NCBI RefSeq assembly: GCF_028554725.1
Contig: NC_071669.1
Span: 55,213,001 to 55,277,000, forward strand
From: Zeugodacus cucurbitae
Taxonomy: Eukaryota; Arthropoda; Insecta; Diptera; Tephritidae
DNA: 64,000 bases
Direction: 5' to 3'
The stretch's first letter is position 1. Every line of letters starts with the position of its first letter. The notes beneath the pieces are model-generated. The model saw only the letters and a list, made by a program, of their open reading frames with translations, searched no databases and was not told the origin of the DNA. Both the position numbers and the translations under genes were made by a program. Below are positions 11,677 to 24,447 of this stretch, piece after piece.

Positions 11677-12587
11677 AAGGGTTTTTCAATATGGGCGCAA
11701 CAAAAAAAGGAAAACGGTTTGGGTTATCAATGAAATCCTTTATTCCTGTGCAAGTATATTCGAAGCCATTATGTATGGAACTCTATTTCTTTTGCATGGA
11801 CCCCACGGGCACGTTTGCAGAAGTCGAGACGCGGTACCGAATTTTCGACGGTTTTCAAGCATAAGTCAGCCGATATGCTGCAATGTCACGTTGGATATTT
11901 GTACGAAGTTCATCAATCGTCGCTGGCTTGCTGGCATAGATCATAGACTTGACATAGCCTCACAGGAAATAGTCTAACGGCGTCAAATCACACGACCCAG
12001 GCGGCCAATTGAAAGAACATTTCGTGAGACAACACATTCACCAAACTTGGTTTTCAATAAATTCATTGTGACATTCGCTGTGTGGCTTGTGGCGCTGTTC
12101 TGTTGGAACCACATATGGTCCAAGTTCATATCATTTAATTCGGGCCAAAAATATTCGGTTATCATTGAACGGTAGGGACTCCCATTCAAAGTAACGTGCC
12201 GGACTTGATAATCCCGGAAGAAGTGCGGCCCAGTGACGCCGCCGGCCCTTAAACCGCACCAAATTTTAATTTTTTCGGTATGCAATGGTGACACATGGAG
12301 TAGGTGTGGATTGCTGCCAGACCAATAACGCATATTTTGCTTATTGACGAAGACATTCAGCCAGAAATGAGCCTCATAGCTACGTAGGACGTAGCGCTCT
12401 AAAAATTGAGGCCACTGACTCCGAATTTCGTTCGAAAATTTTAATAATTTCGACTCGTTGTTGAATCGTATATCTTTCCATGATAAAATGACAACCCTTA
12501 CTGAAGAGAAATATTAAAAAGCAGAATATGGCGTCGTTTGCTGTCCCAATCGGTCTAATTTTGTAGCTTACCTATTGAAGAACCCTT
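11677..12587 (-). mobile_element. DD41D-type mariner, internally deleted, inactive
   Basis: Both ends carry the inverted repeat AAGGGTTTTTCAAT (AAGGGTTCTTCAAT at the right end), each flanked by TA (11675-11676 and 12588-12589). The element is 911 bases. The right end, which is the 5' end of the element, shares about 40 bases with the element at 41393, so both belong to one family. An internal deletion has fused the start of the transposase to its catalytic domain. Confidence 0.85.
11769..12481 (-). pseudogene. DD41D mariner transposase pseudogene
   Basis: The start at 12481 gives MERYTIQQRVEIIKIFERN, the first helices of the DNA-binding domain. About 30 codons in, a deletion joins this to the catalytic domain at SYEAHFWLN. 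The first catalytic Asp of the SDEAHFWLN motif is Tyr here. The second, in WFQQDGATCHTA, is Asn (WFQQNSATSHTA). The frame then shifts before CDLTPLDYFL, which carries the third Asp, and the conserved Trp codon after it has become a stop (TTCCTGTGAGGC). The C-terminus KEIEFHT ends at 11769. Relatives at 38.9 and 41.5 kb show the same blocks. It is non-functional on several independent counts. Confidence 0.88.
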
Positions 12588-14747
12588 TACATACATACAA
12601 CAAAAATAAAGTCACTGAAGGTCAAAAGTACTGCTTTTCACTCTGAAAATATTTCGATTTACAAATTTTAAAGTGAAAGCATTTGCACTTATTATTTATT
12701 TTTGCAACCATAAAATTAGTTTAGAGGACATTTTCATGTATTTTTGTTTTTCATTTTTCACAAATTTTCATGCAGAAAATTATTTGAGCGAAAAATAAAA
12801 ATGTTTATTGATACGAGTATTTGTAAAGAAAACAATTAAAATGATGAAAGACTTTGTGACCACACTTTTGAACACCTGAAGCGGAAAATTTATTGCCATT
12901 TTTTATGAACTTTCGCTTAAATGGCGAAAACAGAAGAGAAGACATGTGCTGTTGTTGTTGTTCTAGACAAAAATATATTAACTGCTAATAGAGTTTCGGA
13001 GAAAATAAATGAAAAATGTTTAGTTAAATGATTTTTGTTGTTGTAAAAAAATGTTGTTGTTAACTTATTTTCTAAGATTTTTTTTGTTATTTTTATAATT
13101 TTGCTGTTGTATTTTTCTAATTTTTTTGTTGTTATTTTAAATTTTTCCATTTTCTCACTTTTTATTTTTATTTTAATTATTTTAGTTTTAATTTTTTTCT
13201 CCTTTTTCTCATTTATATTTTTGCAATTTGCCCTTCGTCACGGCCGAAATTCGTTGCTATTTGCACTCACTCTTCATACAAAAACAATTACCATTTACAC
13301 TCTGTAACCAATAGAAATATTTTACATACCTCAGCGGAAAGAAGAAAAGCAATTAAAGAAGGCTGTTAACTGTATGCAATTGCTGGACAGAAAGAAAGAA
13401 AGAAGTTTACGAGCAACAAAATCGGTTGCGGCCGAGGAAAGTGAAACTGGCAACACCATACCACATTTTTGTTGCTGTTGTTGTTGTTGCATTCCGCTTG
13501 AACGCCTCGCATTCTAAGGGAAATTGCTACCAGCCGAGCGCCAGCTAAGCGTTAAATTCATACCCGGCTACATTCGGGGCATATTAATTAGAACAGGCGT
13601 ACCAAACGGTGTTGCCATTAATTTGCAGTTTTCGGCGAAAATTCTTAAAATTAAAAAAAAAAATTTAAAAAATTAAATTTAAATAGCAGCTACGGTATAT
13701 TTATTTTGCAATTTGTCTGAGCAGCACCGCAACTCCCAACCACTGCTGGGTGAGAGCTCGTGGGCTTTAAGTTTAGCGCCCACAACCAATTAACTGCGCC
13801 CGCACCAAAATGATAGCACAACAAAAGAACCACCGCCGACCTAGAGTGGCTACAAATTTCACACCTGGCAGTAGCCGCTGGCGGTCAGGAGAACATTGAA
13901 GCTCGCAGACTAGCGCCAAATTGGACCAGTGGCAGCTACAGTCAACTGCCTGTGGGCTTTTTGTCGGCTGCTAAGCGCGTTGCTTGCTTGAACTGATTTG
14001 CACGTTGTAACGGTTTCACCGAAAAATTCACGCGGAAATTTGCATAATTGTTTGTTGCAATGCACCTTAATACAATACCTGAGTATACCCACGGCTACTG
14101 AATTTGAATTTGAATTTTTTTTTGCACAAGCTTTGGAGTAATCTAACTAAAGAAGCAGCAAATAAGAAAGCACCTGTTGTTGCTGTGAAAGGGAAGTTAA
14201 ATGCAAAGTGTACATTTAAATAGCGCTTTTGGCGGTTTTTGGCTACTAAATTAAAATGCGCTGAGCGATGAGAGGCTCATTTAAATGCACTCAAAAAAAC
14301 AAAAAAATTAATGACTCGCTTCATGGCTTCAGAACAACACAGTGGAGGAAACAGAAGTGGAAAAACAAGAAAAAATAATCAATTTTGTAAAAAAAAATTG
14401 GAAAAGCAGAAAGCACAGACAATCGCCGCTTTTATCGCTGTTGGAATGCTGGTGGGCAGTGAGAGTTTCTTTTATAAATAATTCATGCATTTTTAATTCG
14501 TTATGTTCTAACTTGTTGTTGTAATGAATGTCAATAGAAAGCAATAAAAAATAAAATAAAATATGAGATATAAAATATAAAAATGAGAACCAAGTTGGCT
14601 TAGGCTTAATTTCCATAAAATGCGATTGACAATGCACTCAGTTATCAGTCGGCGGTCAGCTTAAGTTAATGCACCGCACAGACATTGGGCGGCAAGTGAA
14701 AGTTACGAGAGGAAAATTAAAAAAAATATATTTAATTTTTGTATAAA
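12588..14747. other. Non-coding A+T-rich sequence
   Basis: It contains T-rich runs and several TTG trinucleotide clusters (about 12.95 and 13.47 kb), and many short overlapping open frames of low-complexity composition (Phe, Ile, Lys). No domain or repeat family is recognised. Confidence 0.55.
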
Positions 14748-15103
14748 GATAGAGAGATAAACAGAGATAGAGATAGATATGGAGGCAGAGACAGAGGTAG
14801 AGTTAGAGTTAGAGTTAGAGTTAAAGTTGGAGTTTGAGATAGAAATAGAGATAGAGACAGGGATAGAGATAGAAATAGACATAGAGATAGAGATAGAGAT
14901 AGATATAGAGATAGAGATAGAGATAGAGATAGAGATAGAGATAGAGATAGAGATAGAGATAGAGATAGAGATAGAGATAGAGATAGAGATAGAGATAGAG
15001 ATAGAGATAAAAATAGAGATAGAGATAGAGATAGAGATAGAGATAGAGATAGAGATAGAGATAGAGATAAAAATAGAGATAGAGATAGAGATAGCGATAG
15101 AGA
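14748..15103 (+). repeat. GATAGA hexanucleotide microsatellite, about 350 bases
   Basis: AGATAG/GATAGA units run almost without interruption from about 14.87 to 15.09 kb, with degenerate flanks (GTTAGA, GGTAGA and GACAGA variants) back to about 14.75 kb. Because the unit is six bases and has no stop in several frames, it opens long frames on both strands, giving Glu-Ile repeats on + and Ser-Ile repeats on -. These are by-products of the repeat, not genes. Confidence 0.95.
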
Positions 15104-16873
15104 AAGAACTTGTGGAAAAAATGTCTTTTGTAGTAAAGAAAACTAAAATAACATACCGATACGATCTCATATGAACCGTTTTATTCGAATATTTTTTAAC
15201 ATTTCGAAGATATATATTTAATATTGTCTATATTGGCAAACAAAAACTGAGGTAGCCACTTTTTAAAGCTTCTCTTGAAGATAATTCTTACCAGAAAAAT
15301 CATTCGCCATAGACAGGAACAGGTAGTAATCACCTGTTGCTAGGTTCGGACTATAAAGTGTACATAAGAGACTCCCAATCAAGCTCCCGGAGTTTCTGAC
15401 AAGTCACCAGCGATTTATTGCATCTTTCGTTGTCTTGTTGGAACGGAACTTCTCTCCTATTTGTCAAAGCTTGGCCGGTAATTATCGTGTCTGGTTATTA
15501 ATGGTTTCTGGCTATTAATTCAAATTTAAAAGCTCTTAATACGGAATCCAGAGATCTTAGTCCTATTCAAAAATTTATTATACTTAATGACAGTTGGCTT
15601 AAAGTTACCGAAATTCTCGGAACTGTTATAGATCCGAGAGCTTTTAACCCGGCAGAAATACATATTTCAAAATATTTGAAAAAATCTTTCTTCTCGTTAC
15701 AACAACGACACTATAACTCTAATTTGTTTCACATTCATAAAATCTAAAAAAATGTTAATGTACCCATTCAACTGACGCTCAGTGTATACTACAAAAAAAA
15801 GATTAAAATATGTCCACAAATACAGTTCCCATCGCCTCAAAATTAGGTCGAATGCATTTCTTTGTTAAATTGTCTTTTAGCTGCTTATGCGACGGCATTT
15901 TCTTTGTAAGCACACATGAGTCACATGATAACCCAAACACGACAGAGGCATGGCATTTACATATTTGACAGACAGCAGTTATTAATGAATTACATACCGA
16001 CATATTTACATACATACATACATGCATATTCATAAGTGCGGCTACACATGGTCTTAGTGCCCTTCCTCACTGTCTTCTCTTCTTTGTTGTCGACTAAAAA
16101 CTTCTTAATACGATTTATCGCTGTGAAAAACGGTAAATGCACTTCATTGGAATTTCATTGACCACAGAACAGACAACAATGGCAATTACGAAAAACAAGC
16201 GAACAAGCGAGCAAGCTTACAAGGTTCATATACATGTGTAAGTGAGTAAATATTTATGTTTTGTGTGTGTTTGCTGAGTGTCCAAGTGAATTTACATGGA
16301 CACTTAAAAAGTTTGACAGCACAAGAAATGTGCTTTAAAGTTACGGAAATAACTGTAATAATGGCAGACAGCAAAAGTTTGGCTGTTGCGGGTTTCTTTG
16401 TGTGGGTGTGTGGGTGTGGTTGTGTTTGTAAAGTGGTTAGTGCTGCCGGAAGAAGTGGTTTAAGATTCTATTTATTATCTTAACTAACATTTTTTTGGGA
16501 ATAGTGAAATGAAAAGTTTTGGCGGCCAAAATGCAGAGAGATTTTAAGCTGATTTTTTGGGATTCAGTGTTAAATTCGTGACTTCGTTGATTTATTGAAC
16601 TAATTTAAAAAAATTAAAAAAAAAAATCATGAATGCACTAAACAGTTTCTTGGAAACAGAAACAGAAACAGATTTTTTTTTTTGGAAATTTGTGAAATCG
16701 TACTTTGAAAAAAAAAAAAATTGTGTGAAATTGTATGGAGAAATTACCTTACTTTGTTTTACACTGAATAATTCGTTTTTCAAATTATTGTTACCTAAAG
16801 CTTTCACTAGGTGGCGCTGTAACACAATATTTTGTATTTATAATTGAAAAACTGTATGGTTTTACAGTTAATA
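15104..16873. other. Non-coding sequence, no recognised feature
   Basis: Ordinary A+T-rich sequence with short ATAC and TGTGTG runs (about 16.0 and 16.4 kb). No protein domain or transposon end was recognised. Confidence 0.5.
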
Positions 16874-18139
16874 TTGGTTGGCAAATATCTCCCTTCCGCC
16901 TATCTTTTGAATTTCATGGCTATGATGTATAAAGCGCTACAGAGCTCGTATCTGGTAATACTATACATCTTTGAGAGATCTTGACATAACCTACAAAACG
17001 ACGCTATGCATAATTAGTTTGGATATTGAGTTCAACAGTTATAGACGTGTAAACATGGAGTTCACTAACGCCGAAATTCGCACTATTTTTAAAGTTTTCC
17101 TTCGTTAAAGGCAAACCCGCTAGAGAAACGTTCCGTGAGATTAATGGTGTTTTGGGGGATGGTACTCTATCACTTCGAACTGCGGAGGAATTGGGTGAAA
17201 ACGATACCATGTATAAGCCAGACGGCGAAAGACCTGTGACGACGAATACCTAACAAATCAACGAAAATATCGTTTTCGACCGGCATCTCGTGACATCGCC
17301 CAGGAGATGGGAGTTAGTCACCAAAGCAATTTAAGCCATCTGCAGAAGGCTGGATACACAAAAAAGCTTGATGTTTGGATGCCGCATGATTTGATGCAAA
17401 AAAACCTTCTGGACCGAATCAACGCCTGCGATATGCTGCTGAAACAGAACGAACTCGACCCATCCGCTTGTATAAAGTTCTACTGGCGACGAAAAATAGA
17501 ACACATACGACAATATCAAGCGAAAACTGTCGTGGTCAAAGACCGGTGAATCGTCCCAAACAGTGCCCAAACCAGGACTGACCAGACTGGCCAGCAAGGT
17601 TTTGCTGTGTGTTTGGTAGGATTGGAAGGGAATCACCCACTATGAGCTGCTCCCATATGGCCAGACGCTTAATTCTACGACTACTGCGAACAAAAGGACC
17701 GTTTGAAGCAGGCGATCGACCAGAAGCGCTCAGAATTGTCCAACAGGAAGGATGTAGTGTTCCACCAGGACAACGCCAGACCACACACTTCGTCGAAGAC
17801 TCGTCTGAAGCTACGGGAACTTGGCTGGGAGATTTTATCGTAACCTCCATATAGCCCGGACATAGCGCCAAGTGATTATCACCTGTTTCTGGCTATGGCG
17901 AACGCCCTTGATGATGTAAAGTTGAACTCAAAAGAGGCTTGTGAAAAGTGGCTGTCCGAGTTCTTCGCAAATAAGGAGGGGGGCTTCTACAAGGAGGGTA
18001 TTATTAAGTTGTCGTCTATATGGAAACAGATTATCGAACGAAACGGCGCATATTTGAACTAAATCTAATCACTGTAACACTTTTTATAAAGCATTGAATA
18101 AATAGCAAACAAGCGGAAGGGAGATATTTGCCAACCTAT
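16874..18139 (+). mobile_element. mariner element, DD34D family, full length, inactive
   Basis: The terminal repeats are the best preserved of the family in this window: TTGGTTGGCAAATATCTCCC at the left and GGGAGATATTTGCCAACC at the right. Both are flanked by TA (16872-16873 and 18140-18141). The element is 1266 bases, close to the expected 1.3 kb. Confidence 0.92.
17055..18062 (+). pseudogene. mariner transposase pseudogene (copy B)
   Basis: It begins MEFTNAEIRTIFKV at 17055. An extra T in the following run shifts the frame. Homology continues in several frames: ASRDIAQEM and SHQSNLSHLQ (open frame 17307-17549), MPHDLMQKNLLDRIN, and KQNELDP. An insertion then displaces the first Asp block. 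The block with the second Asp (CDS equivalent HQDNARPH) is readable as DNA near 17760-17800 but out of frame, and the C-terminal AYLN with its stop is at 18062. Coverage is near complete (about 340 codons), so point mutations and small indels killed this copy rather than large deletion. Confidence 0.85.
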
Positions 18140-19864
18140 TATAATATAATAAGAGTTACTAAAAAATACCTAAAATATTTAGAAAAAAAATTTAAATATT
18201 TTTAATTTCATTTTTAAAGCCTAAATATAGCAAAATGATTTGAAAGCATTTAAGTGGGCACCGAAATTCTATAAATAACACAGTCGAAATATTCAATACA
18301 TAGAAAATTATGTAAAAATGCCACAAATAGATTCTGTAGCTTGCCACAGCGGCGCTAATGAGATGCTACACGCCTCATATTTACAGCTCGATGCACAAAC
18401 ATTCTTTCCTAGAAGCTTTCACTTGAACTTGTAAGCATCGCCTACCTACTCGTGTATTAAATACATATGAACATACAACAAACGAAATTAAACGGTTTAT
18501 AACGTTATAGCGTGCACGTGACAACCTTTTGGGGCGTTGTTGCAACACGCAAACGTTCAAATGCAATTTCGGGTCTGTAAAGAACCCAATAGAATAAGTC
18601 ATTAAAGTATATCGAAAATTAAATTTTATTTATTTTATTTTATGTATTTAAATTCTTTAGCTGCTAAGCTTTATTTTGAAGCACTTGAGTGCAGGCTGGA
18701 AGTGCGCGCATTTTGTGGGTCATGACCCATTATTTAGACGCTGTAAGCGAACGCCCAAAATGTGGCAGTTTATGCGCGCCGATATGTGTGTAATTAATAG
18801 GCGGTCGTAAAAACGCCGTAAAATTGTTCTAAACAAGGTGTGTATTTATAGATTTAAATGCGTGTACGCTCGAAGAGGCAGGCAATTAAAAATCATTTTA
18901 AAGCTTTGCATTAAAGAGCTTTATGCGCTTACGTTTTGGTGTGATAGGTTTATGTTACACTTTATGGGTATACTTGTTGTATTTTTGTATATCTAAAAAT
19001 AGGTTTTTTGTAACTTTCCTTTATGTATATGTATATAAGCTGTAAAAATGCTTTAGGCACTCTGAGTCTTATATACGATTTTTTCTACAGACATAGTAGC
19101 CGTCTTAGCCTCCCCTCTCTCCTCTTTAGTCTATTAATAATAACTAGTTTAACAAATTTTTTCTTCATAAGTATTATATTTTAATAAGATCTAGAAACTT
19201 TTAGATAATACACGAGTTTACTATATAAAACATTTTCTCTTACAGACAAATGAAAACCATAAGTGACGCATTCATTGTATTCTTATTCTCATTTTTTCCT
19301 CACTTTGGTTTATTCCTTCTAATAATTTCCGAATTAAATGCTTTAAGTGCTCCAACAAACTTGCAACATTTTTCTGAGTTGTTGTTAACGTTGTCCTCGT
19401 TTTTGAGTTCGTTTTAGAGTTTCAACTATTTTCCGTTGTTTGGACTACTTTTTCGTCTCAGATCAATTTCATTCGCAGATTTATACTTCTCTGCAATAAA
19501 CTCTACGGATTGCTTTTTCACTGGTTCGTTCTTTGACTTCCCGATAACGTACGTGTTCCATGCAATCTTTGCTTGACTCTACTTGTCTGGTTAAAATATA
19601 AGCTCAATTTATATATCTGTTGTATTAAAGACTATTTCATATGTAAGTACTAGATTTGTGTACAGACAACATAGATGGATATTTGCTCTTTTACTATATG
19701 TAAGCTCAATAAAGTTTATATTATTTTAAAGCAGTAGCTGGACCTTTCAAGTCTACTTATTCTCTAATTTCTTAAGTATTACTTGATATTTTATTGACTT
19801 TGAAGTGATTTTGAAAGGTCAAATACAATTCTTCGACATTATTGAATCATTGCAGTCAACAGAG
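18140..19864. other. Non-coding sequence, no recognised feature
   Basis: A+T-rich sequence. The open frames are short and unrelated to known families. Confidence 0.5.
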
Positions 19865-20245
19865 AAAAAATACGATCTTTTCGAGAGGAAAATTTTGCGC
19901 AGTATGTATGGTCCTCAGATCGTAAGCAATTGTGAATACCGCAGACGATGGAACGATATGATACGATACGATTTATACGACGACATTGACGTAGTTCAGC
20001 TAATAAAAATACAGCGGCTACGCTGGCTAGGTCATGTTGTCCGAATGGACGAAAACACTCCAGCTTTGAAAATATTCGAAGCAGCTTTGAAATATCCACT
20101 CCGTTGGAGGGACCAGGTGGAGAGTGACCTGGTTACAATAGGGATCCCCAACTGGCGCCGAACTGCGAGGGAAAGAGAGGAGTGGTGCGCTTTTATGATT
20201 CGGCTATAACCGGCTGAACGGTTTCTACACCAATCATATACATAC
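19865..20245 (+). mobile_element. RTE-type LINE, 3' fragment (5'-truncated)
   Basis: This is the C-terminal end of an RTE polyprotein with its short 3' tail. The open frame to 20209 reads LFERKILRSMYGPQ, then EYRRRWND, QRLRWLGHVVRMDENTPAL, RWRDQVESDLV and NWRRTARERE, and stops at 20209. These are the conserved C-terminal blocks of the family. The same blocks occur at 51.6-51.9 kb. Strong 5' truncation is the usual outcome of incomplete reverse transcription. The reading frame is still open across the retained part, but it lacks the whole catalytic region. The 3' end has no clear poly-A. Confidence 0.82.
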
Positions 20246-23106
20246 AATAAACCAAAGGAAGCAACATGAGGAACTGACTGAGAATTCTAGTATTAAATCA
20301 TACAAGAAAGAATATGCGTACTATACATATAACCTTATATGTGAGAGGACTTCTCAAAAAAACATGTTGTTGTTGTAGCTCTCGGCAGGACACAAATTCT
20401 GGTAAGTTCCTTTTACGTAGATCCGAGCATCTCAAGGATAGCTTCGGAACAGCTCTACATTTGTATCACCGTAATCTCACTGTCAGATTTAGTAAAGAAT
20501 AGAGTCTTTAGTGACTAAAATTTGCCTTTTAGAATAAAATATTGATATCGTACATACATTAAGGACGGACTATAAACACTAAATGTGAAAAATATATAAT
20601 ATAAAAGTAAGAACGTTGAATCAAATGATTTCAACTCTGCAACAAAACTTCTATGAAAGTTAGATGTTAAAACGAAATAATACTACACGTCTTCCAAATC
20701 TCCAGATTGACTCCCTAAAACTTTTTGGAGTATTTGATTTGTGGGAGTATTTGATTTTCTATTCAATGTGTATGCTGCAGCAAATTTTGGACCACTCGAA
20801 CCACTAATGAGTTCAAGACAAAACTCCAAATCATATTTATACATACTATATATAGATCCTGAGATGCTTAAAAAATTAGTGGAGATTGGAACTAAAACAA
20901 TAAAGGGATCACTTGTTTGATATTGTTTAAAAAAATTGTGAAAAGAAATTACAAAGATCCAGTCTCATTATCATAAATATAAAGGTCTGACTTGATCCAC
21001 CCAATAAATTTCTACTAAGTATGACTATTAATATTTAATATCAAATAAATGAGTGCCTCCACTCTTAAACGACTGCCTAACCACTTCATTATATTGTAAT
21101 AAATACTTCCGCAAAAAATATCAAGAAAATGGTATTAACAAAACGGAGTGATAAACATTTCCATTAAGAATAGAATACAAAAAAAAAAAAAAACAACAAT
21201 AACAAACAATAAATAATGACAATGGAATCAAATGTAATGGAACAAAGTACTTACACAAAAGACGAGTAGCGACAACAATCAGATAATAACAGATTTAATT
21301 AGAACACTTAAGCAGAGCAACAACAACAAAAATAACAACAACAATATTAAAAGAGGCCTACCTTTTTTATAACAGCAACTACAGCCTAACGAATGACAAT
21401 AAAAAGTAAATAAGAAAATAATATGCCATAAATGACAGCATTAAAGAGAAGACACACCAGTTTGTGAGATGAAGCGCGCAAAGACGTTTGGCTAAGACAC
21501 GAACTACAACAACAAGAGCAAACACACCTGTGTGCTGTAACTAAAAAGCCCACAAGCAATTCAAATCGACGCCGAGGCAATGTAGGTGAATGTGTGTTTG
21601 TACTCTCTTGTAATCTTTCTTTTAGTCCAACATTTGAGCCACCGAAAAGGCCGTTAAAATTATCATGATGCGATTATGTAGATGAACACTTGAAACTCAT
21701 TTGAAGAAATGAGGCACAACGCAAAGCAGCGGCTACGCTTGGTAGTTGGCGCTAGAGTCCTAACAACGCGCGCTACACAACACTTACCCCCCCTACAGAC
21801 CACTGTTTTGTAGACCGAAAGCGACGCTTCGACCACTTCACAGCACTTCTCGCTCTTTTTGCTTTGCGCTAAAGCGAGTTGGTGTGTCTTTATATGTATA
21901 TATGTATATGTATATGTATGCCCGTCTTTCTGTCTCGAAGCGCGTGTGCGGCATTTGCTTTTTCGGCTTTACTCATAAATAAACACTTGCAAATTGACTA
22001 CTTCGTGCCGTATATAATTGTTAAAGTGTGGCCCGTTGCCATTATCATTGTCATTGTCAAAGTCATTGCCGGCAACATCTATATATACATCTGTATAATA
22101 TGGAGGGCAATCAAAGCAAATGAAAAAGTGAAAGAAAAAGAAAATCAAATGAATAACTAATAACTTAATTATAACAAGAGCACCTGCCAATAATGTATTT
22201 ATTAATGTTGAAGCACTCGAATTGTATTCGACAAATTAGCACGATTACTTTGGCAGCACTTACATATACATATACATACATACATACATATTTATATAAT
22301 TATATATCTATATCACTCTTCAAAGTGCTCAGCTTCCGATATGCCTTTACCACTAGTAAATATATTAGTGTCTGTATGTAATATGCACAATTGGTGTTAA
22401 TTGTGTTCGTATTGCCGGAGGTGCCAACTATTTAAGTATATTTGAATTATTGATTTTCGCATTACAATCATCTACATATACTCTATATATGTTCATATAG
22501 GAATAGATACAGAGATATATGCCTATACTGTACTGTTAATCAATATGTTTAATTTTGGAAGCCTAATGCTAAAATGTCCGTGTGAAAATTCACAAGTGTT
22601 TAATCACCTTAAAATTTTCGGAAATCACCCGGCAGGCAGACAGGCATCATTTACACACCAAATACATACATATGTACATATATACGTATGAATATATGCA
22701 CATGTGTGCATATTTAAGAGAAATAAGAGTAGAAAAAAAATGGAATTTCATTTGAAAATAAAAATACTGGAGTATTATAATGGATGCATACTATAATAAA
22801 AAATACTATACATAAAATCAAGGAAGGTTTCTTCGATGTAGTGGATACACATAAAAACTTTAATTTATGAACCTATTTTTTTAGTAAAAAATTTAATATT
22901 ATTTTTTACGTTAAAAATCATTCATAAAATTGGAAAAAAGAAAATATTTTTAAAGACCTCCGTTCAAGTATAAGTTAGTTCGGTGTTGCCACCTTTCTTG
23001 AATATTCTGAAAAACATTAAATATAAAATACAAATTAAATACGAATTAGAAGCTTTTCAAAAAAATCATTACAACACAAATTTAGGTGTCATATCATTGT
23101 AATTAT
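20246..23106. other. Non-coding sequence with short simple repeats
   Basis: Includes CAA-rich runs around 21.2-21.35 kb and TATG/TATA runs near 21.89 and 22.26 kb. No gene or known repeat family is recognised. Confidence 0.5.
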
Positions 23107-24062
23107 AAACAAGTAAGGAAAGGCTAAGTTCGGGTGTAACCGAACATTTTATACTCTCGCAATTTATTGAAGAAATTTTTATAATTTTTGGAACAGTGAC
23201 ACACTATTGGAATAAAATAATTCCCTCTGAATTACATTTAATTATCTGAGAGATTTACCCATATTTTCGGTTAAAATTTAACCTTAGACCCTGAGTTCAA
23301 CATGTTCGATATCTGGGGCCTTGAAAAGTTATAGTCCGTTTTCGACAATTTTTTCACAAATGAAGCCAGAGAGGATATATACTATTTGTGTAAAGTTTTA
23401 TTCCGCTATCTTCATTGGTTCCGTATGTATATATGAAGGAAAAAATGGAATTAAAAATTGAGTTATAAGGAAAGTAGTGGTGGTTGTGAACCGATTTCAC
23501 CCATTTTTTATCCGTGTTATCAGGGTGTCAAGAAAATATTATATACCGAATTTCATTCAAATCGGTCGAGTAGTTCCTGAAATATGGTTTTTGACCCATA
23601 AGTGGGCGATGCCAAACCCATTTTCCATTTTGTAAAAAAATCTGAGTGCGGCTTCCTTCTGTTATTTCTTCTGTAAAATTTAGTGATTATGATGATTTTA
23701 TTAGTGAATTAACCCACTTTTAGTAATTTTTAAACTGAACTTTGTATGGGAGGTGGGCGTGGTTATTTTCCGATTTCAACTATTTTCATGGTGTGTGGTG
23801 GGGTACGTAAGAGAACCGACTGCAGAAAGTTTGGTTTGTATAGTTTTATTGGCTTGCGAGTTATATACAAATAACCGATTTGTGGTAGAGGCCACGCTCG
23901 CACAGACGGACAGACATCAGGATTTCAAATCTACTCGTCACCCTGATCACTTTGGTATATATAACCCTATATCTAACTCTTTTAGTTTTAGGACTTACAA
24001 ACAACCGTTATGCGAACAAAACTATAAACTCTCTTAGCAACTTTTGTTGCGAGAGTATAAAA
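23107..24062 (-). mobile_element. DINE-1/INE-1-like element (Helentron-derived, non-autonomous)
   Basis: Read on + it begins AAACAAGTAAGGAAAGGCT, carries the hairpin GTTCGGGTGTAACCGAAC, then TTTATACTCTCGCAA, and ends with the inverse TTGCGAGAGTATAAAA. Subterminal inverted repeats, a stem-loop end and an internal GACGGACAGAC microsatellite are the known layout of DINE-1/INE-1 and related HINE elements. Strand is set so that TTGTTTT is the 3' end, as in DINE-1. No coding capacity is expected. This copy is shorter than the one at 25.6 kb because of internal deletions. Confidence 0.8.
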
Positions 24063-24069
24063 ATTTTAA

Positions 24070-24447
24070 GCAGATCCGATAATTAATTTTCAAGTTATTC
24101 GACAAATAACAAAGAGCGCTTGGGCACTCCAAAACGCTAGTGTGGAACTTTATGCCTTTTCGCAAAACTATTTTTTTTTGAACTGGTGACAATTGTAACT
24201 CGAAAATCGCTCAGTAGATTTTAATGAAATTTATATAGCTTTTAGAACACATAACAATCCTGGGCCGGTCGAAGCTTTTTTGTTTTTCAAAAATTTCGAT
24301 TTTTTAAGAAAAAATTTCCTGAGGCCGCCATTTTGTTAATTTTTGAAAAAAGAAAAAAATTCCATCCGACCCAGGATGATCTATTTATAAAACCAATTTT
24401 TCTTATTCGATTGATTTTATATGAATCTCCAAGGACTTATTTAGTGT
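24070..24447 (+). repeat. Unclassified interspersed repeat, copy 1
   Basis: Sequence from about ATCCGATAATTAATTTTC to AATCTCCAAGGACTTATTT recurs in inverted orientation at 52312-52702. Shared blocks include AGTTATTCGACA, GGGCACTCCAAAACGCTAGT, AGTAGATTTTA, ATAACAATCCTGGGCCGGTC, TTCCTGAGGCC and TTCTTATTCGATTGATTTTA. No open frame or terminal repeat is evident. It starts just after the end of the DINE-like element. Confidence 0.75.

Noticed and set aside
14703..15174. Open frames of 131 and 155 codons on opposite strands
   Set aside because: Both are produced by the GATAGA repeat, which lacks stops, and encode only Glu-Ile or Ser-Ile repeats.
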